Source: Luteibacter jiangsuensis
GTDB lineage: Bacteria; Pseudomonadota; Gammaproteobacteria; Xanthomonadales; Rhodanobacteraceae
DNA: 64,000 nucleotides
Assembly (NCBI RefSeq): GCF_011742555.1
Contig: NZ_JAAQQR010000011.1
Location: 1 to 64,000 of the forward strand
Direction of reading: 5' to 3'
The notes beneath the pieces are model-generated. The model did no database searches and was not told the origin of the DNA. It saw nothing but the letters and a program-made list of their open reading frames with translations. Shown here one piece after another: positions 25,766-35,075 of the stretch. The position numbers were made by a program, and so were the translations under genes. Each line of letters begins with the position of its first letter. Positions within the stretch are counted from its first letter, which is position 1.

Positions 25766-26671
25766 ATGTCCGCGCTGCTCATCCTCTTCCTCTGCCTCGC
25801 CCTCGGCATTCTCTGCCGCCGTTACGCGCCCCTTCCGGAAGGCATCGTTCCGGGCATCAACTGGTGGGTGCTGAACATCGCCTTGCCCGCGCTGGTGCTG
25901 GCGCTGGTGCCACACGTCACGATCGACACCCGCCTGTGGTTTCCGGTCGTGGGCATGTACGTGACCTTCCTTGGCGCGTGGGCGCTGTTCGCCGCCATGG
26001 GGAAGGCCCTCGGATGGTCGCCACGGCGCATCGGCTGTCTCACGCTGGTCTGCGGCCTGGGCAACACGTCCTTCATGGGGTACCCGCTGGTCGAGGCACT
26101 TCACGGAAAGGCCGGCCTTTCCGTGGCCGTGATCGCCGATCAATTGGGATGCTTCCCGATGCTCGCGGCCGGAGGCATCGTGGTGGCCTCGCTTTATTCG
26201 GGGCGGGGCGCCAGCGCATCTACCATCGTGCGGCGGCTCCTCACGTTTCCGGCTTTCATCGCCTTGCTGGTGGGTATCGTCATCGGCATGGCGGGCGGTC
26301 TGCCGGCGGCGCTCGAAACGCCGCTGCTGCAGATCGGCCAGACGCTCACGCCGCTGGCGCTTTTCTCGGTGGGACTGCAGTTTCGCTTGCACTTGCGCCG
26401 CGAGCAGATGGGCGCGCTGGTGGCCGGGCTGGGCTGGAAGCTGCTCCTGGCGCCACTGCTTGTGCTGGGCCTGGGGGTAGCGGCAGGCGTGTCAGGCCTG
26501 ACGCTCACGGTGGGCGTGCTGCAGGCGGCCATGGCGCCCATGATCTCGGCGGCCATCCTCGCGGATCAATACGAACTCGAGCCGCAACTTGCCAATACCG
26601 TGCTCGGTGCCGGCATCCTCCTGTCGCTCGTGACGATTCCCCTGGGTAATCTGTTCCTGCCCGCCGGCTAG
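25766..26671 (+). CDS. AEC-family permease (auxin efflux carrier-like)
   Basis: A 301-residue integral membrane protein with about ten hydrophobic segments and the typical AEC middle: a Asn/Pro-containing stretch near NWWVLNIALPALVLALV and CGLGNTSFMGYPLVEAL, then LTPLALFSVGLQ in the second half. The family moves small organic acids or auxin-like compounds across the inner membrane. The substrate cannot be told from sequence, and no metabolic partner is adjacent. Confidence 0.85.
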   Translation: MSALLILFLCLALGILCRRYAPLPEGIVPGINWWVLNIALPALVLALVPHVTIDTRLWFPVVGMYVTFLGAWALFAAMGKALGWSPRRIGCLTLVCGLGNTSFMGYPLVEALHGKAGLSVAVIADQLGCFPMLAAGGIVVASLYSGRGASASTIVRRLLTFPAFIALLVGIVIGMAGGLPAALETPLLQIGQTLTPLALFSVGLQFRLHLRREQMGALVAGLGWKLLLAPLLVLGLGVAAGVSGLTLTVGVLQAAMAPMISAAILADQYELEPQLANTVLGAGILLSLVTIPLGNLFLPAG

Positions 26672-26762
26672 GGATGCTCAGAACACGTCATGGCGTTTGC
26701 GATTGCGTGTTCAGGGCTTCCCCATCCTTGGAATCCCCTCTGCCGACCTTATCCTTCACACC

Positions 26763-27161
26763 ATGACCGATTCATCGACTAATGCCGGCGTCCGTGCCGA
26801 CGTATGGCTTTGGGCCGCCCGCTTCTTCAAGACCCGCAGCCTCGCGAAGCAGGCGATCGACGGCGGCAAGGTGGAGTTGAACGACGCCGCCTGCAAACCG
26901 GCCAAGCCGGTGCACGTGGGCGATACCTTCCGCATCACCCGCGGTGAAGAGCGGATCGCCTGCGTGGTCGTGGCGCTGTCGGAAAAACGCGGGCCGGCGC
27001 CGGAAGCACGGAAGCTCTACAGCGAAACCGAAGAAAGCGTGGCTGAGCGCGAGCGTCGCCGCGAAGATCGCCGCCTGACCGGCGGAGCGCTGCTGCGTCC
27101 CGATGCACGGCCGGACAAGCGCGACCGCCGCCTGATCCAGGACTTGAAGAAGACGTTGTAG
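26763..27161 (+). CDS. hslR: Ribosome-associated heat-shock protein 15 (S4 domain)
   Basis: A 132-residue protein from ATG 26763 with an S4 RNA-binding domain (RADVWLWAARFFKTRSLAKQ, then GGKVELND) and a basic tail (RRREDRRL, later KRDRRLIQDLKKTL). Hsp15 recovers stalled 50S subunits that carry peptidyl-tRNA. Length matches the family. The frame extends upstream to 26697, but that part is not conserved-looking. It is another heat-shock gene near htpX and htpG. Confidence 0.9.
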   Translation: MTDSSTNAGVRADVWLWAARFFKTRSLAKQAIDGGKVELNDAACKPAKPVHVGDTFRITRGEERIACVVVALSEKRGPAPEARKLYSETEESVAERERRREDRRLTGGALLRPDARPDKRDRRLIQDLKKTL

Positions 27162-27177
27162 GCTCCGAGCGCTTTCT

Positions 27178-27317
27178 GTGGGAGCCGGCTATGCCGGCGA
27201 TCCCGCGGCAGCGGGCACGCTTGCCGCGAGCACCCATCGCCGCTGAAGCGGCTCCCACACAAAGCTTGCTTGTGGGAAGTCGTCGCCAGCACCCATCGCC
27301 GCTATAGCGGCTCCTAC
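27178..27317. repeat. REP-like repeat, inverted, plus a partial copy
   Basis: From gtgggagccggctatgccgg to cgctgaagcggctcccac (27178-27258) this is the same unit as at 9355 and 20770 but in the opposite orientation. A half unit (acccatcgccgctatagcgg, 27290-27317) follows. It lies between convergent hslR and mutS. Confidence 0.85.
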
Positions 27318-27327
27318 GGGATTGCGG

Positions 27328-29913
27328 TCAGCGAAGCATCTTCCGCAGCTTGTACAACTGCTCCAGCGCCTCGCGCGGTGCCAGATCGTCGGGGTCCAGG
27401 GCACGCAACGCTTCCTCCACCGGCGACGGCAGCGGGGGTGCGAACAGTCCCATCTGCGGCGCGGCCGCTGGCGGTGCCGCCACCGCGGCCGTCACTTCGT
27501 GCCCCTGCTCCAGCGCGGACAGGTAACGACGCGCATCGGCGATGACGCTCTTCGGCAAGCCGGCCAGGGCGGCCACCTGCAGGCCGAAACTGCGATTCGC
27601 CGGGCCGTCCTTCACCGTGTGCATGAAGACCAGCTGCTCGCCATATTCCACGGCGTCGAGGTGCACGTTCGCAATGGTGCGGAACTCGCCCGCCAGCTCG
27701 GTCAGTTCGAAGTAGTGCGTGGCGAAAAGCGTGAACGCGCAACTCGTGGCGGCAAGGTGCACCGCGGCGGCGCGCGCCAGCGACAAGCCGTCGTAGGTGC
27801 TCGTGCCGCGGCCCACTTCGTCCATGAGCACCAGGCTGCAATCCGTGGCGTTGTGCAGGATGTTGGCCGTTTCACTCATCTCGACCATGAAGGTCGACTG
27901 GCCCCGCGAGAGGTCGTCCCCCGCACCGATGCGGGTGAAGATGCGATCGATCGGCCCGATGGTGGCTGAGGACGCCGGCACGTAGCTGCCGATATGCGCC
28001 AGCAGCACGATCAATGCGTTCTGCCGCATGTAGGTGGACTTACCGCCCATGTTCGGGCCGGTGATCACCAGCATCCGTCGGCCTTTATCCAGCACGAGGT
28101 CGTTCGGTTCGAAGGGTTCGTCGCGAACCTTCTCGACGACCGGATGGCGCCCGCGTTCGATATGAATGCCCGGTACGTCGGTGAGCTGCGGCGCTGTCCA
28201 GTCCAGCGCTTCCGCGCGGTCGGCGAGGTTCGCCAGGACGTCGAGCTCCGCCATGGCAGCCGCGGCGACCTTGAGTTCCGGCAAGCGCTCGATCAGTTTA
28301 TCCAGCAGCAGTTCGTACAGTGCGCGTTCGCGCATCAGCGAACGCTCCTTGGCGGAAAGCACCTTGTCTTCGAACTGCTTCAATTCTTCCGTGATGTATC
28401 GCTCGGCATTCTTCGTCGTCTGCCGGCGCGTGTAGTGCTGCGGTGCCTTGTCGGCCTGGGCCTTGGTGATCTCGATGTAATAACCGTGTACGCGGTTGTA
28501 GCCGACCTTCAGCGTGGGAATGCCGCTCGCGGCTTTCTCGCGTTCCTCCATGTCCACGAGGAACTGGTCCGCGTTCGTGGACAGGCGGCGCAGTTCGTCC
28601 AGTTCGTCGTCGTAGCCCTCGGCGAGCACGCCGCCATCGCGCAGCAGCACGGGCGGCTGCGGGACGATGGCGGCGGCAAGCAGCGCCGCGGTTTCCGCGT
28701 GATCGCCGATGCGCTCCACGAGCGCATGGATCAGCGGGCTGTCGAGGCCATCGATGTCCTCGCGCAGGCCGGGTGCGGCGGCCAGGCCGTCGCGCAGCGT
28801 GGAAAGGTCGCGCGGACGTGCCGAACGCAAGGCCACGCGTGCAAGGATGCGCTCTAGGTCGCCCACACCGCGCAGTCGCTCGCGCAGGCTCACATGGCGG
28901 CGCGCATCGATCAGGCTGCCGATCGCCTGGTGGCGCCCGCGCAACACCTGGCGATCGCGCAACGGCCGGTTCAGCCAGCGGCGCAGCAGGCGCGCACCCA
29001 TCGGCGTTACCGTTTCGTCGAGCACGCCAAGCAAGGTGTTCTCGACGTTGCCGCTCTGGTGCGTGTCGATCTCCAGATTGCGTCGCGTCGAAGCGTCCAT
29101 GGCGATCGTCTCGCCCGCGTTCTCCACGGCGAGGCCGGTGAGATGGGGCAGAGCGCTTTTCTGGGTCTCTTCCACGTACCCGAGCAGACAGCCCGCCGCG
29201 GCGATGGCCAGGGGCATGCCGTCCACGCCGAACCCGAGGAGGTCGCGCGTCTTGAAGAAGCGGCACAGCTCGCGCGTGGCGGCGTCGCCGTCGAAATGCC
29301 ACGGCTGGCGCTTCCGCAGGCCGGGCAGCGACGAAACGAGCTTGGGCCAGGCCACGTCCTCCCCGACCAGGGTTTCCGCCGGCTGCAATCGCGCCAGTTC
29401 GGCGGCCAGCCCTTCGGCTGTACCCACTTCGGTAAGGAGGAAGCGGCCGGTGGAGAGATCGACCCAGGCCAGACCATAGCCCTTCGGGCCGGCCGCGATG
29501 GAAAGCAGCAGGTTGTCGCGGCGCTCTTCCATCAGTGCCGCGTCAGTCACCGTGCCGGGGGTGACGATGCGCACCACCTCTCGCTTCACGGGGCCTTTCG
29601 ACGTGGCGGGATCGCCGATCTGCTCGCACAGTGCCACCGATTCGCCCAGCTTCACCAGGCGGCCCAGGTAGTTCTCCACCGCGTGGTACGGCACGCCCGC
29701 CATCGGGATCGGTGCCCCGGCGGACTGGCCGCGCTGGGTCAGGGTGATGTCGAGCAGGCGGGCGGCCTTGCGCGCGTCGTCATAGAACAACTCGTAGAAG
29801 TCGCCCATGCGGAAGAACAGAAGGATGTCCGGGTGCTCCGCCTTTGCCGCCAGGTACTGGCGCATGAAGGGCGTATGCCCCGCGGCGGCCGAGATGTCTT
29901 CTGCCAAAGCCAT
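27328..29913 (-). CDS. mutS: DNA mismatch repair protein MutS
   Basis: An 861-residue MutS from ATG 29913 (MALAEDIS...); the frame is open to 30045, but MutS homologues start near the [20 protein letters not shown] segment. The mismatch-binding Phe-x-Glu is in [15 protein letters not shown]. The ATPase has Walker [14 protein letters not shown] and the [12 protein letters not shown] signature. The protein recognises base mismatches and recruits MutL. No mutL is nearby. It converges with hslR across a REP-like repeat. Confidence 0.97.
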   Translation of the reverse strand: MALAEDISAAAGHTPFMRQYLAAKAEHPDILLFFRMGDFYELFYDDARKAARLLDITLTQRGQSAGAPIPMAGVPYHAVENYLGRLVKLGESVALCEQIGDPATSKGPVKREVVRIVTPGTVTDAALMEERRDNLLLSIAAGPKGYGLAWVDLSTGRFLLTEVGTAEGLAAELARLQPAETLVGEDVAWPKLVSSLPGLRKRQPWHFDGDAATRELCRFFKTRDLLGFGVDGMPLAIAAAGCLLGYVEETQKSALPHLTGLAVENAGETIAMDASTRRNLEIDTHQSGNVENTLLGVLDETVTPMGARLLRRWLNRPLRDRQVLRGRHQAIGSLIDARRHVSLRERLRGVGDLERILARVALRSARPRDLSTLRDGLAAAPGLREDIDGLDSPLIHALVERIGDHAETAALLAAAIVPQPPVLLRDGGVLAEGYDDELDELRRLSTNADQFLVDMEEREKAASGIPTLKVGYNRVHGYYIEITKAQADKAPQHYTRRQTTKNAERYITEELKQFEDKVLSAKERSLMRERALYELLLDKLIERLPELKVAAAAMAELDVLANLADRAEALDWTAPQLTDVPGIHIERGRHPVVEKVRDEPFEPNDLVLDKGRRMLVITGPNMGGKSTYMRQNALIVLLAHIGSYVPASSATIGPIDRIFTRIGAGDDLSRGQSTFMVEMSETANILHNATDCSLVLMDEVGRGTSTYDGLSLARAAAVHLAATSCAFTLFATHYFELTELAGEFRTIANVHLDAVEYGEQLVFMHTVKDGPANRSFGLQVAALAGLPKSVIADARRYLSALEQGHEVTAAVAAPPAAAPQMGLFAPPLPSPVEEALRALDPDDLAPREALEQLYKLRKMLR

Positions 29914-30103
29914 GATTTTCCGTGGGTTCCATGCCGAAGGCGTGCCACCCGCGGCACGCCGGTCGGACATGATAACGGATGGGTCGGGTATCGCGCCGGT
30001 TGCCTCCCATGCCCGAGGCGCGACCCCTGCACGTTTTTTTCTCATGCGGGGCTGCTACCGTCCCGCGAGAGGGTATCCGTACAGTTCAGAACCAGGAGTT
30101 CCA

Positions 30104-30826
30104 ATGCTCGGCAGGCGAATGGATAGGGCGCGGGCGAGCGCCCGGGTGCGATGGCTGGCCGCCATGGCCGTGGGCTTGGCATGCGCGACGGGCGTCGCGG
30201 CGCAGGAGGCCGGCTCGCACGACTACGACGCCCAGGACGCGCGGCTGAACGCCGTCTACAAGAAGCTCTCGGCATCGCTGGACGACGCAGGCCGGAAGGC
30301 CCTTCGCGAGGAAGAGCGCCAGTGGATTGCCGGTCGCGACAAGGCGTGTGGCGTCAAGCCCGGCACGGTCGTCAAGAACGCTTGCACCACGACCCAGACG
30401 AGCTTCCGGGCTGACGAACTGGAGAAGCGTGCGCGAGGGGCAGGGGTTAAGGAAGCGGGCGCATCGGCCGTCGCGGGCGACTGGGGATATCGAACCGATT
30501 GCAACCTCGGACATGCGGTAGAGCTGCACATTCCGGAAGGTGCAGCGCCTGAAGGCACATGGGCGGACGGCACCCGGTCCATGGGGAGCTCGGGCCGCTT
30601 CAAGGGCGAATGGCGCGACGGCAAGCTCTACATGCGGTTTTGCGCCGAGGAAGCCGAGCGCGGCGGTTATCCCGTGTGCCCCGCTTTCGGCGACGTGAAC
30701 GGATACGTGACGCCGGAAGGCAAACGGCTGGCCTGGTATCGGGCCGACGAGAAATACGTCTCGCTGGAACGCGTGGCGAAAGGCGGCAAGGCGCCGCTGG
30801 ACACGACGTGCAAGGACGACATGTAA
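30104..30826 (+). CDS. LprI-type lysozyme inhibitor, probable immunity protein
   Basis: A 240-residue exported protein. A signal peptide (about 1-33, WLAAMAVGLACATGVAA) precedes an LprI/DUF1311 domain (about 40-110: AQDARLNAVYKKLSASLDDA, EEERQWIAGRDKACG). A second Cys-containing domain of unknown type follows (GDWGYRTDCNLGHAVELHI). LprI proteins inhibit lysozymes. The next gene, 27 bases downstream, encodes a lysozyme-like effector, so this protein most likely protects the producer's periplasm. An AGGAG precedes ATG 30104; an in-frame ATG at 30119 is possible. Immunity role is inference from pairing. Confidence 0.8.
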   Translation: MLGRRMDRARASARVRWLAAMAVGLACATGVAAQEAGSHDYDAQDARLNAVYKKLSASLDDAGRKALREEERQWIAGRDKACGVKPGTVVKNACTTTQTSFRADELEKRARGAGVKEAGASAVAGDWGYRTDCNLGHAVELHIPEGAAPEGTWADGTRSMGSSGRFKGEWRDGKLYMRFCAEEAERGGYPVCPAFGDVNGYVTPEGKRLAWYRADEKYVSLERVAKGGKAPLDTTCKDDM

Positions 30827-30853
30827 CAGCGCCCATCAACCAGGAGTTACAGC

Positions 30854-32641
30854 ATGCCAGGATTGACTGATAACGAAGCACGTGCACTTTCCTATTTCGC
30901 CATCGGCGTGAGCTCCGAAGGTGGCGACGTGGCCTACCGGCTGAGTTTCGCGGGCAACATTCGCAATGACGCCCAGGGCCATCCCCGGATGGATCCCATC
31001 GGCAACAGCGGGTTCTCCATCGGCACGCTCCAGACCGATCTGGGGCAACATCCCGAAGTCGCGACGGAGCTGACCGACGCTTACCAGAACTGGGCACGCA
31101 CGGCGCATCCGGACTGGGCGCTCACCCCTGCGCAGCGCACCCAGACCATTGCCGACCTCGGGCGCACCGGTCACCAGATCGAAGCGCAGCATGGCCGGCC
31201 GCTCGATGCCACGGTGAAGTCGCACCTCGACGCCTTCATGGCGAGCGAGGCGGGCGTGGATTTCGTGCACCGGCACGACACCGCGCAGGTGAACAAGCTG
31301 ATGACGAACGCCATTGCGCCGTTGCAGCAGACCGATCTGTACCGACATGCGTCGGAAGCGGATCAGGCCCGCCTCATTACCATGACGGCCAAGCTCTATA
31401 ACCAGAGCGAAACCTACGGAAATCGCTTGATCGGCGAGCTCCAGCATGGACAGCACCACAGCGTGGACGATGTGCGGCACTCCATCGACCGCTATCCGAA
31501 TTACGTGACCGACGGGCGCGATCACGCGTTGGCCGGTGCGGCCTTGTTCAACGATATGCGCGCCACCGGTCCCGATCATCCGCTGCGGCCAGCATGGGAC
31601 AACGTGGTAAGCAATCCGCTGGTGAATCCGACCCAGCTTGGCAACGATCCCACGCATCCCAACCTGCCACACGAGTACGCCGCCATTCGCGATGCATTCA
31701 CGGACCCGGCGCACTCACGGGCCATGGTGCAGGCGCTGGGGCAGGGCGGCTCCTATGCGCAGACGGCCAACCATCGAGGTTTCTACGCCGAAGGGCGCGA
31801 CCTCGTTACCTGGGACCGTTCCGGGCACGGCGCGGCCCTCGTCAATGGCCAATGGCAGGCGGTGAACAGCCGCGACGTGTCCACGCACGTGAACGCCGAT
31901 CGCACGCTGGACGTGAACGTGCGCCGCAACGGTGTCGAGGAGCGTCTGCTGCACGTGACCCATCCGGGGCACGTACGGGCGCAGGCGCCGAATCACGCCA
32001 CCGGCGACCATGTGCAACGGCCGGGCACGCTGCGGGAACACGATCACGCGCCCGCGGTGGGAGACTTGCAACGCCAGCTGGCGCAGCTTGGCTACAACGG
32101 TGCCGATGGCCGGCCGCTGCGTCCCGACAACGACTTCGGTGCAAATACAACCGCGGCATTGAAAGCCTTCCAGCGCGATCACGGCCTCGGCGACGACGGC
32201 ATTGCGGGAGCCAAGACCATGGCGGCATTGAATCAGGCCTCGCAACGGCCGGCCACGGAACTCGACAGTCCCTCCCATCCTGGCAATGCCATGTATCGCC
32301 AGGCACTGGACGGCGTACACGCCGTGGATGCGCAGCAGGGACGGACTCCGGACCAGATGAGCAGCAACCTGGCCGCGTCCCTGGCGGTGGCAGCGCATGC
32401 GCAAGGGCTATCGCGCGTGGACCACGTGGTGCTCAGCGACGATGCGCGCCGTGCCTATGCCGTCCAGGGCGAACTGAACTCCCCGTTCAAGCAGATCGCG
32501 GAAGTGGATGTGGGCCAGTCGGTGGGCAAGACCGTGGCCCAGAGCAGTGCGGAGTGGCAGCAGGCCCCGGCCCAGACCCAGCAACCGGTGCCCTCGCATA
32601 CGCAACAGCAGCAGCAACAACAGCCTGAGATGCATCGCTGA
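30854..32641 (+). CDS. X-T4SS effector: lysozyme-like N-domain, PG-binding domain, XVIPCD
   Basis: A 595-residue protein without signal peptide. Residues 1-200 look like a lysozyme-fold hydrolase (Glu in GVSSEGGDVAYRL, then GNSGFSIGTLQTDLGQ). A middle part (200-390) is unassigned. PG_binding_1 is at about 401-463 (LQRQLAQLGYNG, FQRDHGLGDDGIAG). An XVIPCD secretion signal lies at about 470-570 (SHPGNAMYRQA, GLSRVDHVVLSDDARRAYAV, SPFKQ), with a Gln-run tail near 584. XVIPCD proteins are delivered by VirD4 into rival cells, here to cut peptidoglycan. It is in an operon with the LprI-type inhibitor and lies on the strand opposite the vir genes. Confidence 0.88.
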   Translation: MPGLTDNEARALSYFAIGVSSEGGDVAYRLSFAGNIRNDAQGHPRMDPIGNSGFSIGTLQTDLGQHPEVATELTDAYQNWARTAHPDWALTPAQRTQTIADLGRTGHQIEAQHGRPLDATVKSHLDAFMASEAGVDFVHRHDTAQVNKLMTNAIAPLQQTDLYRHASEADQARLITMTAKLYNQSETYGNRLIGELQHGQHHSVDDVRHSIDRYPNYVTDGRDHALAGAALFNDMRATGPDHPLRPAWDNVVSNPLVNPTQLGNDPTHPNLPHEYAAIRDAFTDPAHSRAMVQALGQGGSYAQTANHRGFYAEGRDLVTWDRSGHGAALVNGQWQAVNSRDVSTHVNADRTLDVNVRRNGVEERLLHVTHPGHVRAQAPNHATGDHVQRPGTLREHDHAPAVGDLQRQLAQLGYNGADGRPLRPDNDFGANTTAALKAFQRDHGLGDDGIAGAKTMAALNQASQRPATELDSPSHPGNAMYRQALDGVHAVDAQQGRTPDQMSSNLAASLAVAAHAQGLSRVDHVVLSDDARRAYAVQGELNSPFKQIAEVDVGQSVGKTVAQSSAEWQQAPAQTQQPVPSHTQQQQQQQPEMHR

Positions 32642-32644
32642 TTC

Positions 32645-32678
32645 GTCGAAGGAGCGCACCTCGGTGCGCTCCTTCGAC
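32645..32678. terminator. Bidirectional hairpin between convergent genes
   Basis: Perfect 15-pair stem gtcgaaggagcgcac / gtgcgctccttcgac around CTCG, between the effector stop (32641) and the converging small gene (32690). No long T-run on either strand. Confidence 0.75.
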
Positions 32679-32689
32679 TTCGCAGTCGG

Positions 32690-33229
32690 TCAGCGCGAAG
32701 GAATGCCGTTCTTCTCGATCACGGGGTCGCTCTTCCATTTGAGCGTCGCGTCTATCAGTGTGTCTTCATCCGTGTCTGTCACCTTGCCGGCCTGACAGGT
32801 GCTTTGCTTCACGGGCTTTGCCTGGCCGTCCTTCAAGACCACCAGTCCGCCGTCCTGCAGGTTGTTGGCACCGGAGACGGAATAGACGACGTACTTGAAG
32901 CCTGCATTCGTGAATGCATAGGCATAGCCGCCGGTATTGCCTGCGAAGGTGAGGTGCGTGCGGGTGAAATCACCCTCGCTTCCCGCCGCCGGATAGGTCA
33001 ACTCAGGTTTTTCCGGGCGGCCATACGCGTAGTAAAAGCGACGTCCACCGTTGGCGTCGTCACCAGCAGCGCACATGGAAACGGTCTTAGCGCTCTCTGC
33101 CAAGGGGCAGGAAAACACGACATGGTCCGACTTGCCGCACATGCTCGGCGACGCGGTGGCCGCCAGGGAGGCTATCGGCAGGGCGGTGGTCGTCACCATC
33201 AGTAGGAATGATCTTGCGGCAGTGTTCAT
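32690..33229 (-). CDS. Small secreted protein, candidate immunity protein
   Basis: A 179-residue exported protein with signal peptide (about 1-24, LLMVTTTALPIASLAA) and four Cys suited to periplasmic disulphides. The core is beta-rich (FTRTHLTFAGNTGGYAYAF, KYVVYSVSG, GGLVVLKDG) and the tail reads DEDTLIDATLKW. I do not recognise a named family. It is the last gene of the - strand vir unit, 52 bases after virD4, and converges on the lysozyme-like effector. Location and export suggest a second immunity protein for that effector or for one no longer present. Confidence 0.65.
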   Translation of the reverse strand: MNTAARSFLLMVTTTALPIASLAATASPSMCGKSDHVVFSCPLAESAKTVSMCAAGDDANGGRRFYYAYGRPEKPELTYPAAGSEGDFTRTHLTFAGNTGGYAYAFTNAGFKYVVYSVSGANNLQDGGLVVLKDGQAKPVKQSTCQAGKVTDTDEDTLIDATLKWKSDPVIEKNGIPSR

Positions 33230-33280
33230 GGAGTGCTTCTCTTCAGCGGAAGGAAAACAGTAGGTGCCCTTGGAGCATCG

Positions 33281-34969
33281 TCAGATGGAAAGCGGCGCGA
33301 TCGTCACCTTCTCCATCAATCGTGACGTGAAGTACTTGTCCTGGTAGTAGCGGATTTTTTCGCACATCACAGGGTGAGGGATTCCCTCGTAGAGGAAAAC
33401 TTCCTTTTCCGTACCCATGGCCTTCAGTTCCTGGGGGAGCATGAGCGCACGCTTCTCTTCGGTGTGGCTCTTCGACACGTCACCCTTCTTGCTCTTGGTG
33501 ATGTTCTCGCGACGTACCGTCGTGTAGCCGAGCATGTCGGAATAGTCGTTGGCGTCCTGCTGCTCGCGTGGCGCGTACACGATCTGCAAGGCGTGGTTGG
33601 TGATGACGGTGCGCGAGACATCCTTGCCGTAGGTGGCATCGAGCTGGGCCATGCTCTGGATGATCGGCAGAAGACGAATGTTGTAACCCGCCATGTACGA
33701 CACCGCCGAGGCAATGATCTCCACCTTGCCGATCGAGGTGAACTCGTCCATGAGCAGCAGGCACTGGTGCTTCAGGCTCGGATCGTTCTGCGGCAACACC
33801 TTGGTGTTGAGGTTGATGAGCTGGCTGAAGAAGAGGTTCACGATCAGCTTGCTCTCGGCCAGCTTGTTCGGCTGGATGCCGATATAGATGGTCATCTTCT
33901 TCTTGCGCACGTCTGTGAGCAGGAAGTCGTCGTCGCTCGTGGCCGCATCCAGCACAGGATTGATCCAGGCGTTCAAGGGTTCCTTGAACGTGCCGAGGAT
34001 GGACGCGAAGGTCTCGTTGGCCTGCGAGAGCAGGTTGGCAAAGGCCGACTGAGCGTTGGCGCTGAGGAACGGCTCCTTCGAGAGTCGCGTATACAGCTCG
34101 CGCAGATCGGTGCCATCGCCCGACGACAGGCGATAGATCATGCCGAGCGTGGGCTTGCTGCGAATGATTTCCGGCCGGCCTTTCTTCTCGTCGTCCTCCC
34201 ACTTCTCGCAGAGATACAGCGAAAACGCCATGAATGCGTTACGAGCCTGGCTCACCCAAAACTTCTGGTCGTCGGATATGTCCGGGTAGAGCATCGAGGC
34301 GATGCTCATAAGGTCCGAAACACGGAATGCCGGGTCCTTGGACACGTAGCTAAGTGGGTTCCATCGATGCGTGCGGCGGTCTTCGGCGAAGGGGTTGAAC
34401 AGATAAATTTCCTGCCCCTGCGACTTGCGCCAACCACTCGTCAGGTCGAAGTTTTCCTGCTTGATGTCCAGGACTACCACCGATTCCTGGTAGTCGAGCA
34501 GGTTGGGGATCACCACGCCCACACCTTTGCCCGAGCGCGTCGGCGCGGCGAGGATCACGAACTGCTGGCCGGGAAGGCGCACGAGGTTGCCTTTGAACTT
34601 GCCTACCAGGATGCCGTTGGGCGCCGGCGAGAGCATGTTCTGCTTGCGCAGGTCCGATGCGGTGGCGAAGCGGGCGTCGCCGTGCATGGATTGCTTTGTG
34701 CGCCTGAACAGGAAAATGAGCGCGACAAGCCAAAGCAGCAACGGAAAGCCAAAGCCAATGCCGCCTGCCAGCTTGATCTTCCAGGCGTATGGCAGGTACT
34801 GCTTCAGGCCGAGTCCAAGCGCCCGCATGTAATCGAAGTATGTTCCGACTCTGAGCGGAACGTCCCTCAACCCAAGGAACGCGAGGGTCAAGTATCCCGC
34901 CAAGACGTAGCCCACGATTAGAGCCGCAACGAAGAGGCCGCCTGCCCAATATCCCCTGATCCTTGTCAT
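33281..34969 (-). CDS. virD4: Type IV secretion coupling ATPase VirD4
   Basis: A 562-residue coupling protein. Two N-terminal membrane segments lie at about 10-32 and 70-88 (GFPLLLWLVALIFLF), with a periplasmic loop between them. The ATPase has Walker A APTRSGKGVGV and Walker B CLLLMDEFTSIG. It binds XVIPCD signals and feeds effectors to the VirB channel. Here it is separated from virB7-B6 by the effector/immunity genes and lies just after the lipase effector (107-base gap). Confidence 0.96.
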   Translation of the reverse strand: MTRIRGYWAGGLFVAALIVGYVLAGYLTLAFLGLRDVPLRVGTYFDYMRALGLGLKQYLPYAWKIKLAGGIGFGFPLLLWLVALIFLFRRTKQSMHGDARFATASDLRKQNMLSPAPNGILVGKFKGNLVRLPGQQFVILAAPTRSGKGVGVVIPNLLDYQESVVVLDIKQENFDLTSGWRKSQGQEIYLFNPFAEDRRTHRWNPLSYVSKDPAFRVSDLMSIASMLYPDISDDQKFWVSQARNAFMAFSLYLCEKWEDDEKKGRPEIIRSKPTLGMIYRLSSGDGTDLRELYTRLSKEPFLSANAQSAFANLLSQANETFASILGTFKEPLNAWINPVLDAATSDDDFLLTDVRKKKMTIYIGIQPNKLAESKLIVNLFFSQLINLNTKVLPQNDPSLKHQCLLLMDEFTSIGKVEIIASAVSYMAGYNIRLLPIIQSMAQLDATYGKDVSRTVITNHALQIVYAPREQQDANDYSDMLGYTTVRRENITKSKKGDVSKSHTEEKRALMLPQELKAMGTEKEVFLYEGIPHPVMCEKIRYYQDKYFTSRLMEKVTIAPLSI

Positions 34970-35075
34970 GCCTTACTTTCTTCCTTTGGTTGTGAACTCG
35001 CACACATGGTGAAATTTATGTCCATATGGAGCGCAGTGCGGCCGGCCTTCTCGAAGGCCATGTCATTTATGATGC

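Noticed and set aside
23660-26392. 910-codon antisense frame across htpG and the AEC gene
   Set aside because: Same cause, high GC third positions; overlaps an htpX terminator and two real genes.
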